Assembly: GCF_040115645.1 (NCBI RefSeq)
Contig: NC_089550.1
Span: 1,860,001 to 1,924,000, forward strand
DNA length: 64,000 nucleotides
Direction of reading: 5' to 3'
Source of the DNA: Euwallacea fornicatus
Lineage: Eukaryota; Arthropoda; Insecta; Coleoptera; Curculionidae
Position numbers and translations under genes: made by a program
Shown here: one piece after another, positions 23,476 to 35,785 of the stretch
How the letters are laid out: each line of letters opens with the position of its first letter
Numbering within the stretch: position 1 is the stretch's first letter
Notes under the pieces: model-generated
What the model was told of the DNA's origin: nothing
Databases searched by the model: none
What the model saw: only the letters and a program-made list of their open reading frames with translations

Positions 23476-25986
23476 TGCTTCACGCCGGGTTTCTTCGCGG
23501 ACTTCCGCCCCCAATATTTTTCGCGAGATTCTAAAATTGCGACAAAATCACTCATCTGCGAGAACTCTTTCGTGGGAAATCCCCAATTTTCAGAATCTCT
23601 GGCCACGCTACCCTTCCAAAAGCGGTGAAGCCTTAGATTCGTTCAAAACCCACACAACTTCGAAAAAGTATGTTGGAAGTTGGAAAGTTTTCGTTTCTCT
23701 CAGGAATTCATAGCAGAGAACTCGAAAGTCGTTTCGAAACATTCGGGGAGTTTATGAAATATTAAGGTTGTCGCTCAGTGTTTCTTGCGACCAAAAATGG
23801 CTCAAAGCGGTTGCCTTAGTGAGCTCTCGAAGTCTAATGCACGAACCGGGAGATGTGACAACCACGGAAGGCAATAGTGCTTATTCGGAGAGCGTCTTTC
23901 GGGGTTCGGTTCCTTAGAGTGAATTTTAAGGTTTTTCAGCACAATCAAATTAGAATAAAAACCAATTATCCGCTGTCGGAAAGAGCGTGAAACTCCGTAA
24001 TGAGAGCTCGGTGGGAAATGCCGGTTTGGACGGAAGTGTTTCGGGCCCCTTCCTTGGGATCCTAAAATACGAAGTTGTCGGAAATTTCGAAAAGTCAAGG
24101 CATAAGTAAAAAAGTTTGCATCAGGTCTGCGACGTGATGTCACGAAGAGCATATCGCAACATATCTGGCTCGATAGCAGAAGCTCGGGACCGAAAAGTGA
24201 CGCCTCGTCCGAGAACTACTGAGAATTGTCGGCTCGATAGTTCGCGGACAAACTACTCTTACATCAAATAATCTTCTCGGCGAGCTCTGTAAGCCCGCAC
24301 AGACGCAGTTGCAGCATCTTTTTAGTTTTGGAAAAACTGGATCAGTTTGATAGCTCCTTTCCTTCAATTCAAAATGGCCTATCCTATGAATAAGCTTCAC
24401 ATTACGTTGAATTATTCAAATCATTTTACATAATCTTGGTGATTTTCTCTTCTTCATGCATTATTTTGGTGGAATAATCGAGCGGAAGTGAGCAGGGCAC
24501 GCTTCCGTGATGAAGTTGAAACAGTACAAAATTAATTCCTATGAAATGTATTATCATATCGGATTACATGCACCTTGCCGCCGGTTCTATGCAAAGAGGG
24601 AAAACAATAAACTTCTCGGAACAACACAACAATTTTTATCGTTCGACTACATCAAGTTCAGTGACATTTTAAAATCCCGTCACAGAATTAGCGAATAAAT
24701 TTGAAACGCGCATTATATGACTCACTGTCGCAGTTATAAAGTGATTTTATTATATAAATTTAAATAAATTTGCAAACGTCGGATGAAGATATCGCTTTTG
24801 GCTTGTTTACGAGACTCGGACGCGGTTTCTGTCTGAACTAAGAGAGGAAATAACAAATTAATTATTCAAATCAACCTTTAGCTTGTTAAGTAAAGCTCAA
24901 TTTTGGTCGAGAAACGCCCATCAGAGTGCAAAGAACGATGCATTATTTGGCCTCACGCTATCGACCAATGAACGTAATTCATCTTGTCATTAATTTCCTC
25001 TGCAACATCATCATTTTAATCACAGTCCACCTGACAATCCGAACCCGGATCGATAAATCGCATTTAAAAACGAAAACATCACGGATTCTTCTTCAAACCT
25101 TCAATTGACTTAAGTAAGAATGACCACGTTTACCTCGCGTGACGCGCGTCAGGTTCGACATCGCCGGGCCCGATTCGACCCTCGTCCGTTCCCTCGTCAC
25201 TTAGACGGGCCTTTTTGAGGGTTTGCTGCAGGCTCTTGCCGAATCTTTTGAGTCGCAGAAGAAGCTGTAAACAAGAGGTGAACAACATGCGACGTTAGAA
25301 ACGTGGTCATCGACTGGCTGCGTTCAATTTTATATGAATTTATCGACGCCTCAATGCCATATTTACCATTGCAAAAGCAGCCTCGGTTCACTGACTGCAT
25401 ATTAATGAACCAAAACACATAAAGTTTATGGACACCTTCAGCGCGGATGAGCGAGATAGAAGGAGGATGCTGCTGCGAGTCGCAACACTCCTGCAGATCA
25501 GATTCGTGTCTAATTCCGATGCTTTTTATGAATTTGCCTGTATGGAAAATTGGACCGTGGGCAGTTTCATAGTAATGGAGTAAACACCTGCGGCGTCCAC
25601 TTCCATATTTCTAGCATAAAGTCCGCTTTATTGTTGCTACATTGCCCGACCAGACGAATAAAGTTCTTAATTTCACTGTCCACTCGTAAAAACTAAAAGT
25701 CGTCTATTGACCTTTGAACTTAAATTAGTAGTTCGAACGAGCATTTCAAGTTGGAAGATTGCGTTGGTATTGTGACGGTCCTGCTGGAGGCAGGAGGAAC
25801 GCATAGAAGGGGGGCACTTCCACAACAAAATAAGACTGATTCGGTCGATATGATTTCCCTGGATATCTCATTATCCGAAGGCTGATTATTTCAACTGCGG
25901 AGGATAGTTGCTTTAAGAGATCTGTTGTCGCACTTAAAGTTCAGCCATGTTGCGAATGCGATTTGTGACCTCTCGGGGCATTTACA
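23476..25986. other. No gene seen
   Basis: GC-richer to about 24.4 kb, then AT-rich. A 116-codon minus frame (23802-24152) has no recognisable domain. Confidence 0.4.
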
Positions 25987-26069
25987 TACGAGGATTGTCC
26001 CAGAAGTGCCCAGCACAACACTTAAAAAGGAAATAAAATTGTAAAGTGTTACATTATTTTTGCAGATAG

Positions 26070-27000
26070 TTTCCTTTGAAATTGATGCACTTTTCCTAGC
26101 GATGTTCCATATCCTGTTTGCAGTGAGAAGCTTCGCATGTTTAAAAATAGGCCTCAACCTCCGATTCCACCTCTTCATTATTGGCAAATCTCTTTCCACC
26201 GAGCCATTATCTCAAGTTCGGCAATAGAAAATGATCTGAGGGGGCTAAATCTGACGGATAGGGCGGGTGAGGAAAGCGTCCGACACCAAGTTGATTGATT
26301 TTGGCCGTCGCGATGACGGAAACGTGGAATGGTACGTTCTCGCGACGAAACAAGACTGTCTTTTTCGTCAAATGCCGTCGGTTTTTTTTCTTTTTTCGCT
26401 CAAGCTCTGCAATAAATTTTAATAATATTCTCCGTGTTATTGTTCTTCCCTTAGGGATAAGGTCAATAAAAATTATCCCGTGTTCAATCCAAAAAACTGA
26501 CGCTGTCACCTGTCCTGCAGGGTTTCGCCTTTGCAGCCGATTCTCCCTTTCGAGTCCATCGTTTTGACTGTTCTTTTATCTCAGATGTGAAATGATGGAC
26601 CCATGTTCGCAGCATGATGGTGCAAACTTCGAATTTGCTGCGAAAATTTCCCAAACACTCTCCTAAATCGTTCTCACTGCGCAGTTTTTGTTCAACTGTG
26701 AGTAATCGCGGCACACATTGTGCGCACCCCTTTCTCACGTCCGATAGTTCGATCAAAATGCGATGTTCAGGACTTTTTGAAGTGTCAATCTTCCGGTATA
26801 ATTTTGTGGACTTTCGCCACAATTTCAGAAGTGGTCAGATCTGAAGTGTCGTCGGGCCGACCACTGCCGAATTCGTCTTGGCAGCTGGTACGACAGCGTC
26901 TAAACTCTGCCTCCCAATATTTTGCTGTTGTTAACGAAGGACCACATTTCCCACAGTGGAATCTAACTTCGCTTTGATATTGGACGCACTAAGACTCTTC
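26070..27000 (-). pseudogene. mariner transposase remnant (copy C)
   Basis: Two minus-strand frames carry most of the protein. Frame 26484-26822 shows PRLLTVEQKLRSE, then a WVHHFTSEIKEQS segment just after the first catalytic region; the expected Asp-Glu before WVHH is changed to a Leu-Arg, so the first catalytic residue is lost. Frame 26207-26509 continues with ASVFWIEHGIIFIDLI, then NVPFHVSVIATAKINQLGV in place of DNAPCH, then PHPPYPSDLAPSDHF. The third catalytic region is recognisable. The frame shifts between them and later stops make it non-functional. Confidence 0.9.
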
Positions 27001-27192
27001 AAATGAAAATGCTGAGTCACGTATCAATGACCAAGTCTTTCCACGTTCATAAAACCTTTAAAATCTTCCGCTAAAAACGGCTCCAAAACAACCACAAATC
27101 GACTTTAGGCTTAAGCTCTTCACGGTCAGGTCTTTGTAATACAGACAAATTTTTAGCCAAAAAATCGCCTTTGACAGTCACTTAAAAAAGTA

Positions 27193-27828
27193 TTTGTACA
27201 GCCGTAAAAAAAACTCTGTAAACCGCAATTTTAGACTGATTTTGTTGAAATTTTGCGTAACGAAAATTCAAACCTTCACTCAGTTTACGTGTCCGAGCAA
27301 CTTTTCAAAATTTCATTCTGAGAGTGCCCTTCAGGACCTCAAAAAAACTCCATTTTGGAGACTTTTGTTGCGGTGGAACGTTTTCAATGGGGTTTTAATA
27401 ATCTTGCAGAGGAGATTTTTCTACATGCACCCTGGAAATTTAGACCAAAGTCGAACTACAAACGAGCGAGCTGCAGCATTTCGGCGCGCGTGAAAACGTG
27501 ACGGTTTTCACGCAAAATGGCGAAATTTTGGCATTTTTGACGATTTTACAGGGCTGCAAGTTTGCGGCTCGACTGTGACCAAATTTTCGGGATATATGTA
27601 GAACAATCCACTCTGCGAGGTTATCGAAGCCATATCGTAAGTTTTCCACCGCGCGAGAAGTCTCCAAAATGGAGCTTTTTTTGAGAACATGAAAAGCGCT
27701 CAAAAAATTAAATTTTCAAAAATTGCTCGACCGCGTGAACTGAGTTTCGGTTTGAATTTTCACCGTCCAAAATTCGAGCGAAATCGGCCGAAACTGCGGT
27801 TTGCAAATCCCCTTTTCGGCTGTACGAA
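27193..27828. mobile_element. Fold-back (long inverted repeat) element nested in mariner copy C
   Basis: The two halves are imperfect reverse complements of each other. Both arms share, in order, TTGTACAGCC or TTCGTACAGCC at the tip, an AAAATTCAAACC segment, CTCAAAAAAA, CTCCATTTTGGAGACTT, GCGGTGGAA and GTTCTACAT or TTTCTACAT. Arms are about 280-300 bp. The centre holds a near-perfect 22-bp palindrome at 27490-27511 (GTGAAAAC, six bases, GTTTTCAC). No transposase is encoded. Opposite-strand open frames here read nearly the same protein (PFWRLL..RW) because of the symmetry, not because they are genes. Confidence 0.82.
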
Positions 27829-27878
27829 CGCATGGGTGCCTGTATGTGTCAAGTCGGGTACTTCAGGCGCTCTCCTCG

Positions 27879-29464
27879 CGTCTCGTAAAACCGCCTCGGT
27901 ACTTGCGCGGATGAAGGAAAACGTGGAAGAGTTATAATGGTTTTACGGCCCCCGAACCAGAATGCATCTTTTCCGGAATAACGCGATTCAGCTTTCCAAG
28001 GATATCCACAAATCGCCCGTGCTAGGTAAATATGAGGACGGGCCACTTGGAAATCTATGATGCAGAATCACGCCATCACTACGATTAGCGTCAGCAATAA
28101 TCGTATCTCATATTTAGTGCTGTGACGCACTTAGTGACATTGGTATACGAACCTCCGGAGGAATTACAACAGAAACCGATAAACTCGGCACTTTTGCGGC
28201 AGTAAACTGGAAGAAGTGGAATAATTTATTCGCTGCTAAGTGAAAAAAGTGTCATACAAGGCACATGCATGGGTGTGTTACGGTAGGTCTCGTAAAAACA
28301 ATATTAAATCCATAATATAGAAATGCATAAATATAAACGCCGCTCATTACCTGCGATAATAAAAACATGGGCTTGTCTCTTAGTCAAGGTTACAGCGGTC
28401 GTATATTTGTTCAAGAAATTTAAGCTTTGGAACAGGAAGAGTCTTCATTTCTCACTCCTCAATGCCTTCTTATTCAAATAAGCAGTTTCAAGTGTACCAG
28501 GCAGTTTCCTGCTCGTTCGGAGTTAAGTCATTAAACGCACCGTTCATGTCACTTCCTAATATAGGCAGTACCGGATCCGTCCGTTCAAGATCACCGAAGG
28601 TCACCGAATGTGACTGAACCTTACTTGGGATCCTTAATTATAGGCCGATATACCTTTCTGTAAAAAATGACTACCTATTCATAATGATATAGTGTGTCCG
28701 TGATGTTATAAATGCTGGCTCATTTCGAGTTATGCCGCTCTCGTACACTCTCTGCATCTCGCCAGTATGCGTCTGGAAGGAGAACGAAATAATAACAGAG
28801 GGGACTTAAAACATAAATAAATCTGACGTTACGTGGGTATTGATTCAGAGAAACCTTACATGATATTGCTTTTTTTCTATTAAGGTTGCTGCCTTGAATC
28901 ATCTCGAAATGGTTTGGCTTTGCTCCTTTTCCTCCTTTGCGCAGAAAGAAGTCATTGTGCCGCATTTTCTTTACTGGCGTAACTGCCGTTCTCGACATAA
29001 AGCGGGAGCGAAATAATCCATCTTCGACTTAAAAATGGTCAAGAATGCTTAGGTGCGATATTGTCATGTCCCAAAATATGTCCGAGGAAGGGGTCGTCGC
29101 TTGACCGTCCACGCGCGCCATCGTTTCGATTTTCAGAAGCAAATTAAGCTGCGATTTACCCGGCCGGGGATGTTCAAAACTGGAAAAGTTTTATGGGGAT
29201 AAACGTACATGTAGGGGAATTTAGCGACAAGTCCGCAAATCGGCGTCGCAAATTTGCGGACTTGCTGCTGACTTTTACCTACATACATGTCCCTCCGCAA
29301 CGAACTTTTCCAGTTTCGAACGTTCCACGCAGAGTAAATAACATCCGCGCACAATCTAGGTAGGTATTCGTGCCGTGGATATACTGAACTCGTCCTCAAA
29401 ATTGGGGATGTCTGGGTGCTTCCCCGAGCTCTGCTGGTCGCCCTCTGCTCGTTCCTTCCCTCCG
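27879..29464. other. No gene seen
   Basis: Non-coding; no repeats or element ends recognised. Confidence 0.5.
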
Positions 29465-29610
29465 TCGTTGCGGGTTACACCCGCACCTTCGGTATCTTCC
29501 AACGTGTCCACCGTGATTTGCGACTATCCACTTCGTACGCACGCATGCCTGATGACGCCAATAAATCGAAACGGCCGTCAGATCATGTCGGAAGACATAA
29601 ATTTCAGTAT
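29465..29610 (+). repeat. Decayed retroelement or retrozyme fragment with hammerhead-like core, copy 2
   Basis: Contains AACGTGTC (29501-29508), CTGATGA (29549-29555), 12 nt, then GAAAC (29568-29572). AACGTGT is the exact reverse complement of the ACACGTT that follows GAA in copy 1. The two copies together therefore preserve both strands of a stem III with a GTC cleavage triplet, although each has lost one strand. Stem II does not pair here. An open frame of 130 codons overlaps but has no recognisable domain. Confidence 0.4.
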
Positions 29611-32600
29611 TTTCTCTCATATTCATCCACTTCACCGCGTTCCTTGCAATCTTCACCAGCACATCTACGATCTTCTTTCTTCCTCCACGTCACAGTATCG
29701 CTCTTTGTTAAGGCCATTCTGCAACTCTGAATCGTCTTTTCCAGTGGAACGGCAGCGAGTGCGGTAGCACTTACGAACGGCTTCTAAAGCTGCTCGAAAG
29801 TTCAATTATTGCTTCTCGTTGTATTAATTACTACTGTTATTTCAAAATTTTGCTGGTTCAAGTGAAAAACAAACGTTGGGAAAAACTGGCCTATCTTAAT
29901 GATTTTGTTGATTGGAACAATCGATTTGCGCCGGATATTTGATATGTCTGACAATTGTGGAAAACATATTTTGATCCCCATGATCGCCGTCTCATCGAGT
30001 TCTACTGTTAAGTGCGTAGAGGTGTATTTGATTATCGAAAATATTTTCAATGATCTCTGAGATGCGAGGTGAACATCCGGTCAAATTCAATGCCCTTCGC
30101 AATGAATTATTAACCCAAAATTCCAGTAATTCCGACTACGAGGCAAAAAAACACATTATCGAAGTACGAGTATTTTGACTGATTATATTATTTATAGACA
30201 GAAAAGGTTGATTAACTCGATCATACGTCGCCTCTGGGTAATTAGGCACATGTTCGATGGTTCTCTTATCTCATCACGACTTGCGTCGAATTGTCTGAAA
30301 CCGCTGCAGATAAAATTTTATTGCGAATTGCCGATATTTTCAAGAATGAACATGTCCTCATGTACTGATTAGGACGCAGAGAGGTCATCGACTTTTTGCC
30401 GAGACGCAAACAAAAGTCACTATTGCCTGAACGTTTAATTAACTGGGGCTTGTTAACAAGCTTGATCTTTGGGTTATATAACGATTTGAAGCCAACACCA
30501 AATTACCCATAAATTTAAATTCGATTTTAGTACCTATTATACCGCAAACCGACAATTACGCCCCCGATATGTCGCAACACTCGGTGAGAAATAAGTTTTA
30601 ATAAAATTTATTTAGTATCCAGTGGTCCTTTGCCATTATAGGGAAACCATACTATTCATACGTACACGAGTTTAATTCCGAAAATAATAATAATAAATAA
30701 AATTAATGCAAAGAGCCGCTTTATTTGTTATTCATAAACATGAGCTCACAACGTACCGAAAATATAGTAATTTGCGTTTATATTTACCATTGGGGCTATT
30801 TATTTATTTATTTATTTTAACGAACCAATTCGAGGCTTATGAATTTATTCCATGAACACTCATGTGCTTCCATCAATGTTTGCCGGAAAAAGTTTTAAAA
30901 CACGTAACAGCAAATAATAATGGAAACTAGTAATGGTGCTTTATGGTACGCAGAGCAGTGGCTTCGTGGCAATTAACCGGATATTATATCAGAGTTGAGC
31001 AGGAATACGAGACAACATCGATTCCTGATAGATTTTTAATGTGCGCCCTATAGTTTAAAGTGGGATGGTCACGCGAGAACCAACTCCCACTTGGTCAGCA
31101 GGAAAACCAACAAATATTTTAGACCCATGCGGGACACGCTCGAAATCGCGTTTTGCGCAAGTGTCATCGCTTTAAAAATTCGATCATAAAATCAAAATGA
31201 GAAAATTTTAAGCAAAATTCGGCAATGCTGAGGTGTCACGTAGGCACTTCGAGCGATGACTAATATTTTTATTTAGATAAAACTTCTACTCAAATATTCC
31301 ACACTTATGAGGTAAACAGGCTTATGGCGGCTTGGGGGGAGCAAATAGTGCCGGAAAATCAGTCCCATTAATTCAATAAGCTGGTCTACTGTTGTATAAT
31401 TAAGGCTAATAGAAATTTTACGACAAAAGCACATAAACTTACATTGGGATTGAAAAGAGTTTTATTGTACCACGAAATTGCGTTCATTAAGCTTAAACCA
31501 ACAGACAATAGTATCTGTAAAAGGCGAAGGGCCATAAAGATCATAGAAGAAAATTGCTTTTAGTTAATTTCGCGTCTGATCTTCAAGGGAACTGATAAAC
31601 CGACTGACGAAGACATACGTGATGCTGACAACATCGGCCAACTGAAGGACTTGATATCCAGCAAAAAAGCTGTGAAAGGATTCGTTAGCGGACACAACGC
31701 ACGGTACGCCAATGGTTATGCGGTTCGGTGTGGTTAAATGTGCCACGTCATCAGCTGTAAGAAACCAGAAGCGGAGATAATCGGGAAGTATTTCCAGTTG
31801 TAAAATATTAAAATCTAACCACCGGCTGTCCAGGTCTCAAGTTAAAAAAAAATCCCGGCAGATACCAAGCGTCCGGCGCGCCAATGTGTTTTAATTGTAA
31901 CAGAAAGGAACGTCAGGTACAGAGTGTTTGTTTCGCGGAGATTTTAATGCGGTGCATTTCGATGTTTTGTTTTTTTTTTTGTTTTGATGAGCCACAGGCA
32001 AGATTACCTAACAAGTGTAAGTAGTATAATTATGTATGAAAGTGGTTATGGTGTATTGCAGCTGGCACTACCTATATGGAGTCATAGCAGGAACGAAGAT
32101 GCAGACCTCAGCAGAGGCCAGTAAATGGAGTTTTCATTCATATACTCCAGGATTGAGTAGCAGGGCCGTTTGGCGTTGGGCCTCGGTGGAGCTTTTAATA
32201 AAAAGTTTCCGACGCACCCCAGTAGGTCAGCAGGAACCACCTTCGTAAATGTTCTGTTGGGTAACGTCGGCTACGGCTCACTAAAAAAAAAAAATAAATT
32301 GCAAAATGCTTCGCATTAAAATTCCTACGCATGGACTACGAGAAATCCATACAGGTCAATTAGAAGCGGACCATCGGCTACCACACAGCATAATTTTTCA
32401 AAACGACCGAGTGCGGACGGAACACTGCCTTTACGACGCAAAACACCAATTTCGTGTGTCTCGAATGTCTCGAATTCTAGAAAGTCCTGCGATACTCCCA
32501 TACACCGATTAGTACCCGTACGTACCACTGGCCTATGCATTGCAATCTACGCATCTGACCATGAAACCCCATTAAAAGGAGATAATCTGAACAGACTTTC

Positions 32601-35104
32601 ACACGCATTGCGCCTATTGCGTATCGGCCGGAGCTATGAAAAACCAAGGCCCTATTTTTCCATAAATCGCGAATTAAAACACGACATGCAAACTAAGTAT
32701 AGTCCCAACATAGTCTCAAGTATCCTTGAACGGGTATTACTAAAGCGGACCGTTGATGCCGGAATCGAGTGTTGCATTATTTTAAATTATACTGTATAAT
32801 TCTCCCGATGACTACAAATTATTATTAATGTCTGCTTTTGAAACCACCGATTTTGCAATTTGTTAGATATGCTAATTTTCTTTTTCAATTAAAATTGCTC
32901 AATGTCAGCCATAGAGTTTGGCTGTCGGTAGAGCACTCGGTGCACTACACTGACGAGTTACCTCCGCCGATCCATCGGCGACCTGAAGAGTCGCGACGAT
33001 AACCGAAGCAGTGCAGAAAGTTTTTTCGCATCGTGGAAATTTTCCAGTAAAGCGGAGCGAAGGCAGGGGCGTGCGGGGCGCCTTTCGCAGGCAAGGGCTG
33101 GGAAATAAATTTTATCTCGAAGCACTGCGATTCCTCTGCGGCGTATCAAGCGCCATTGGAGTATAAAGTATTTTCCTTTTAAATTAAAATTGCTCAATAC
33201 CAGTTGCGTTTCGCCATTGCGGGAGTATGCCCTCATCACGGGCGTCATCACATTACGATTTCTCGCGATTTCTGGGAAATTGTGTCAATTGTCACACAGT
33301 TATCAGCCAGTTAATATCCGCTATCAGGCTTAAAACAAAATCTATTTATTTCACAATATTTCGTGACTGGAGTGAGGCATCGACAGGCGAAATCTCGTCT
33401 GACCCCACCTATCCAAGAGCGAAATATAAATTAGGCAAATATCATGTCCCTGCGAGGCAGTTTGTGCCGGGTTTTCCAGACTGGAATGGGAATATGCACA
33501 AGTGCCTTAAATTCTGGATAAAAACGAGACAAATGAAAAATGCAGCGGAGGCAAAAGCGTTTTGCTTGGCCCTCAACCAACAAACTTTAAGTCTAAAAGG
33601 CAGATCGGAGGTATTAGAAATTACAAGTTTGTTCGTGTGAATGAGTATGGTCTCGCCTGGAAGTCTCGACAAAGTAATCGAGTTATGTTTAATTCATATT
33701 CAAGGAGGTAAATTCAAATTTAACGGTAATCCAAGCGGATTTCTTGACATTAAAATACGCACTGTCTGTTTCTTCCTGGTTTTTAGAAACGGCATCTTTC
33801 CATTCTCGACAGAAAGCACTTAACTCTCGCAATTTGCATACATCATCGTCCGCTTTGCTTGCGATCCAGCTAAACCTTAAAAACAATAAACGTGAAGGAT
33901 TATAGCAATCCCTAATGTAGAAAATCATTTTGGGGAATTAATTCCGACATAGAGACACAAAATAGAGCGAGACGGGTCCTGTTTATCTTCTCGTAACGAA
34001 CCGGCGCGACCGCAAAATATAAATAACTTCGGAATAAATGGTTTATGTTCGTGTATTATATCATGTTTCCCGAAATTGCTACGATATATCTCACTCATAA
34101 CGTCGCTAAGACTGATAAAGTTCTGGAATTAGAGTTTCCCTATGTCGGATTAATTCGTTTTTGGCATCGGACTTAATGGAAAATGATGCGGATTTCGTTT
34201 CGGGTGCATTTCGTTATCGCATGTGAGGCAAGAGAGAACCCTTGAAAACATCCCAACTAGCGCATGATATGTTTCGGCGTGTGAGAAGATGTCTTCAGAT
34301 GCGGTAGAGGCTCACAACAGCTCACAAACTCAAACGGCGCGACGCGAAGCCTTATCCTCAGCTGGAAAGGTGTCCGGGAGCATGTCGGCTCGACGGGCGT
34401 CGAGGAGACGCAGGAACATGCAGGGAGCAGCTCCGAGACGGTGGTAAATTAAACTAAAAGAATCAAGGAAAAGTTCCTGAGAATGGCCAGAAAACCCCGT
34501 AGCCGTCAGCCATCGGTAAATCAAACGGCAAGCGCAGCAAATACAAATTTTCCAACTGTACCTTGGTAATAGATCAGACTGTTGCACGATAAAACACCGA
34601 CAAATAAGACTAGGACAAGAACCAAACATGAACAAGATCGCAAACATGCTCTGCGATGTGGTCCATCGCGGTTTCATAAAGGCGAGCGAGTGACCACGCA
34701 AGTCGGAACCTGCTTTAGGGCGGGCTCAAAAGCAAAAGTCTTGTTGCGGCAAATGAGGCTAAATCAACATTGGAAAATTCGAGGAGATATTCGAGCATAG
34801 ATTTAACGGCTTCAATAAGCAAAATCCCCTGCGATGTAACAAGGTGGGAAGCAGATGATGATGATGACGAAAGCTTTGGTAATCGCTGTAGAGGGTGATT
34901 CGTTGAGGGCGCGATATGGGAAAATCAAAATATGACAGCTGGACCCTACGTGCCTTATACCAATGTTGCGTGTTTCATTATTAAGGTTTGAAATTATATT
35001 TAAAACATTTTTGATAGTTTTTTGCGCATCAACGCCAAAATTGCTATTCTTAGATTTTGAAAGATGCTGAGCAGGAATGTTGATCTAATTTTTACGTAGG
35101 TTCT
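29611..35104. other. No gene seen
   Basis: Mostly AT-rich. The longest frames (137 codons, plus, 33227-33640; 123 codons, minus, 34330-34701) have no domain resemblance. One TTTA microsatellite and a short GAT run near 34856. Confidence 0.45.
30797..30816. repeat. (TTTA)n microsatellite
   Basis: Four to five tandem TATT/TTTA units. Confidence 0.75.
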
Positions 35105-35785
35105 AGCGGGCACTAGTTAGAACCCATCGCTTCGGTACGTTTGGCGATATTTTTTTGCGAGTGCAACTAACGTCAAATTCTATGTAATATTGTGAAAGAT
35201 TGTCTGTTTTCACGCAAAAAACGTACTCTCGTTTAATCCCAATATCTCTCTTCGTTTACGATATTTTTGCCTCTGTGCAAACTAATTCGCGTCGCACCGT
35301 TTCAAATTCTTCATTAATTGAAAAAATTAATTAATTCGAAAAATCAAATATTTCAATCGTCCAAGAAATAAGGAGCCATTAACAAATGAAAAGTAAGTCT
35401 TATTATAAAATTCATTTGAGCAAAAACACAAATCATATCGCGCATCTCACTAAAGGAAAAGTCATTATGGCTTGTCGTTTTTACCTTTAAATTACAATTT
35501 TTTTACTTGAAAAGAGCTATTGACAAATAACTAGTCTAATAACTTCAACGAACTAAAGTAGCAACGGCTAAGTACAACCACCATCGCTCCTCGGGATTTG
35601 AAATAGTACAAGACGAATTAGCTTATGGATGAAAATCTCGTAAACGAAGAGACATATCTGGTTTAAATGAGAATATCCGTTTTGAGTAAAAATAGATGCC
35701 TTTTCATTGTTTTGAATCGAGTTTGACCTCAGTTGCCCTCATGAAACGCCATGACCAAATACTGGGTGTCCAGTAAAGCCCTGGA
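35105..35785. mobile_element. Fold-back (long inverted repeat) element
   Basis: The outer thirds are imperfect reverse complements. Left-arm blocks CAACTAACGTCAAATTC, TCTCTTCGTTTACGA and CTAATTCGCGTC (about 35165-35300) have counterparts, in reverse order and complement, at about 35605-35760. Arms are about 200 bp around an AT-rich spacer of about 280 bp. The tips are near GGGCACTAG on the left and the complement of GGGCTTTACTGG on the right. No transposase. No clear target duplication, so the superfamily is unknown. Confidence 0.72.

Larger units (their letters stand above)
25989..27878 (-). mobile_element. mariner element, copy C, with a nested fold-back element
   Basis: The lower end begins CGAGGATTGTCCCAGAAGTG at 25989 after a TA. 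The upper end, read inward from 27878, is CGAGGAGAGCGCCTGAAGTA followed by CCCGACTTGACAC, so both terminal repeats are present. The span of 1,890 bp minus a 636-bp nested fold-back element leaves about 1,254 bp, a normal mariner length. This is the most complete of the four copies, but its transposase is broken. Confidence 0.82.

Noticed and set aside
27194..27703. Similar proteins read on both strands (PFWRLL motif)
   Set aside because: A consequence of the fold-back symmetry, not a conserved gene pair.
32925..32990. Possible tRNA-like fold near GGTAGAGCAC
   Set aside because: Anticodon and T arms do not form; no discriminator or acceptor pairing.
33227..33640. 137-codon plus-strand open frame
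   Set aside because: No domain resemblance and no flanking gene structure; length is compatible with chance in 64 kb.
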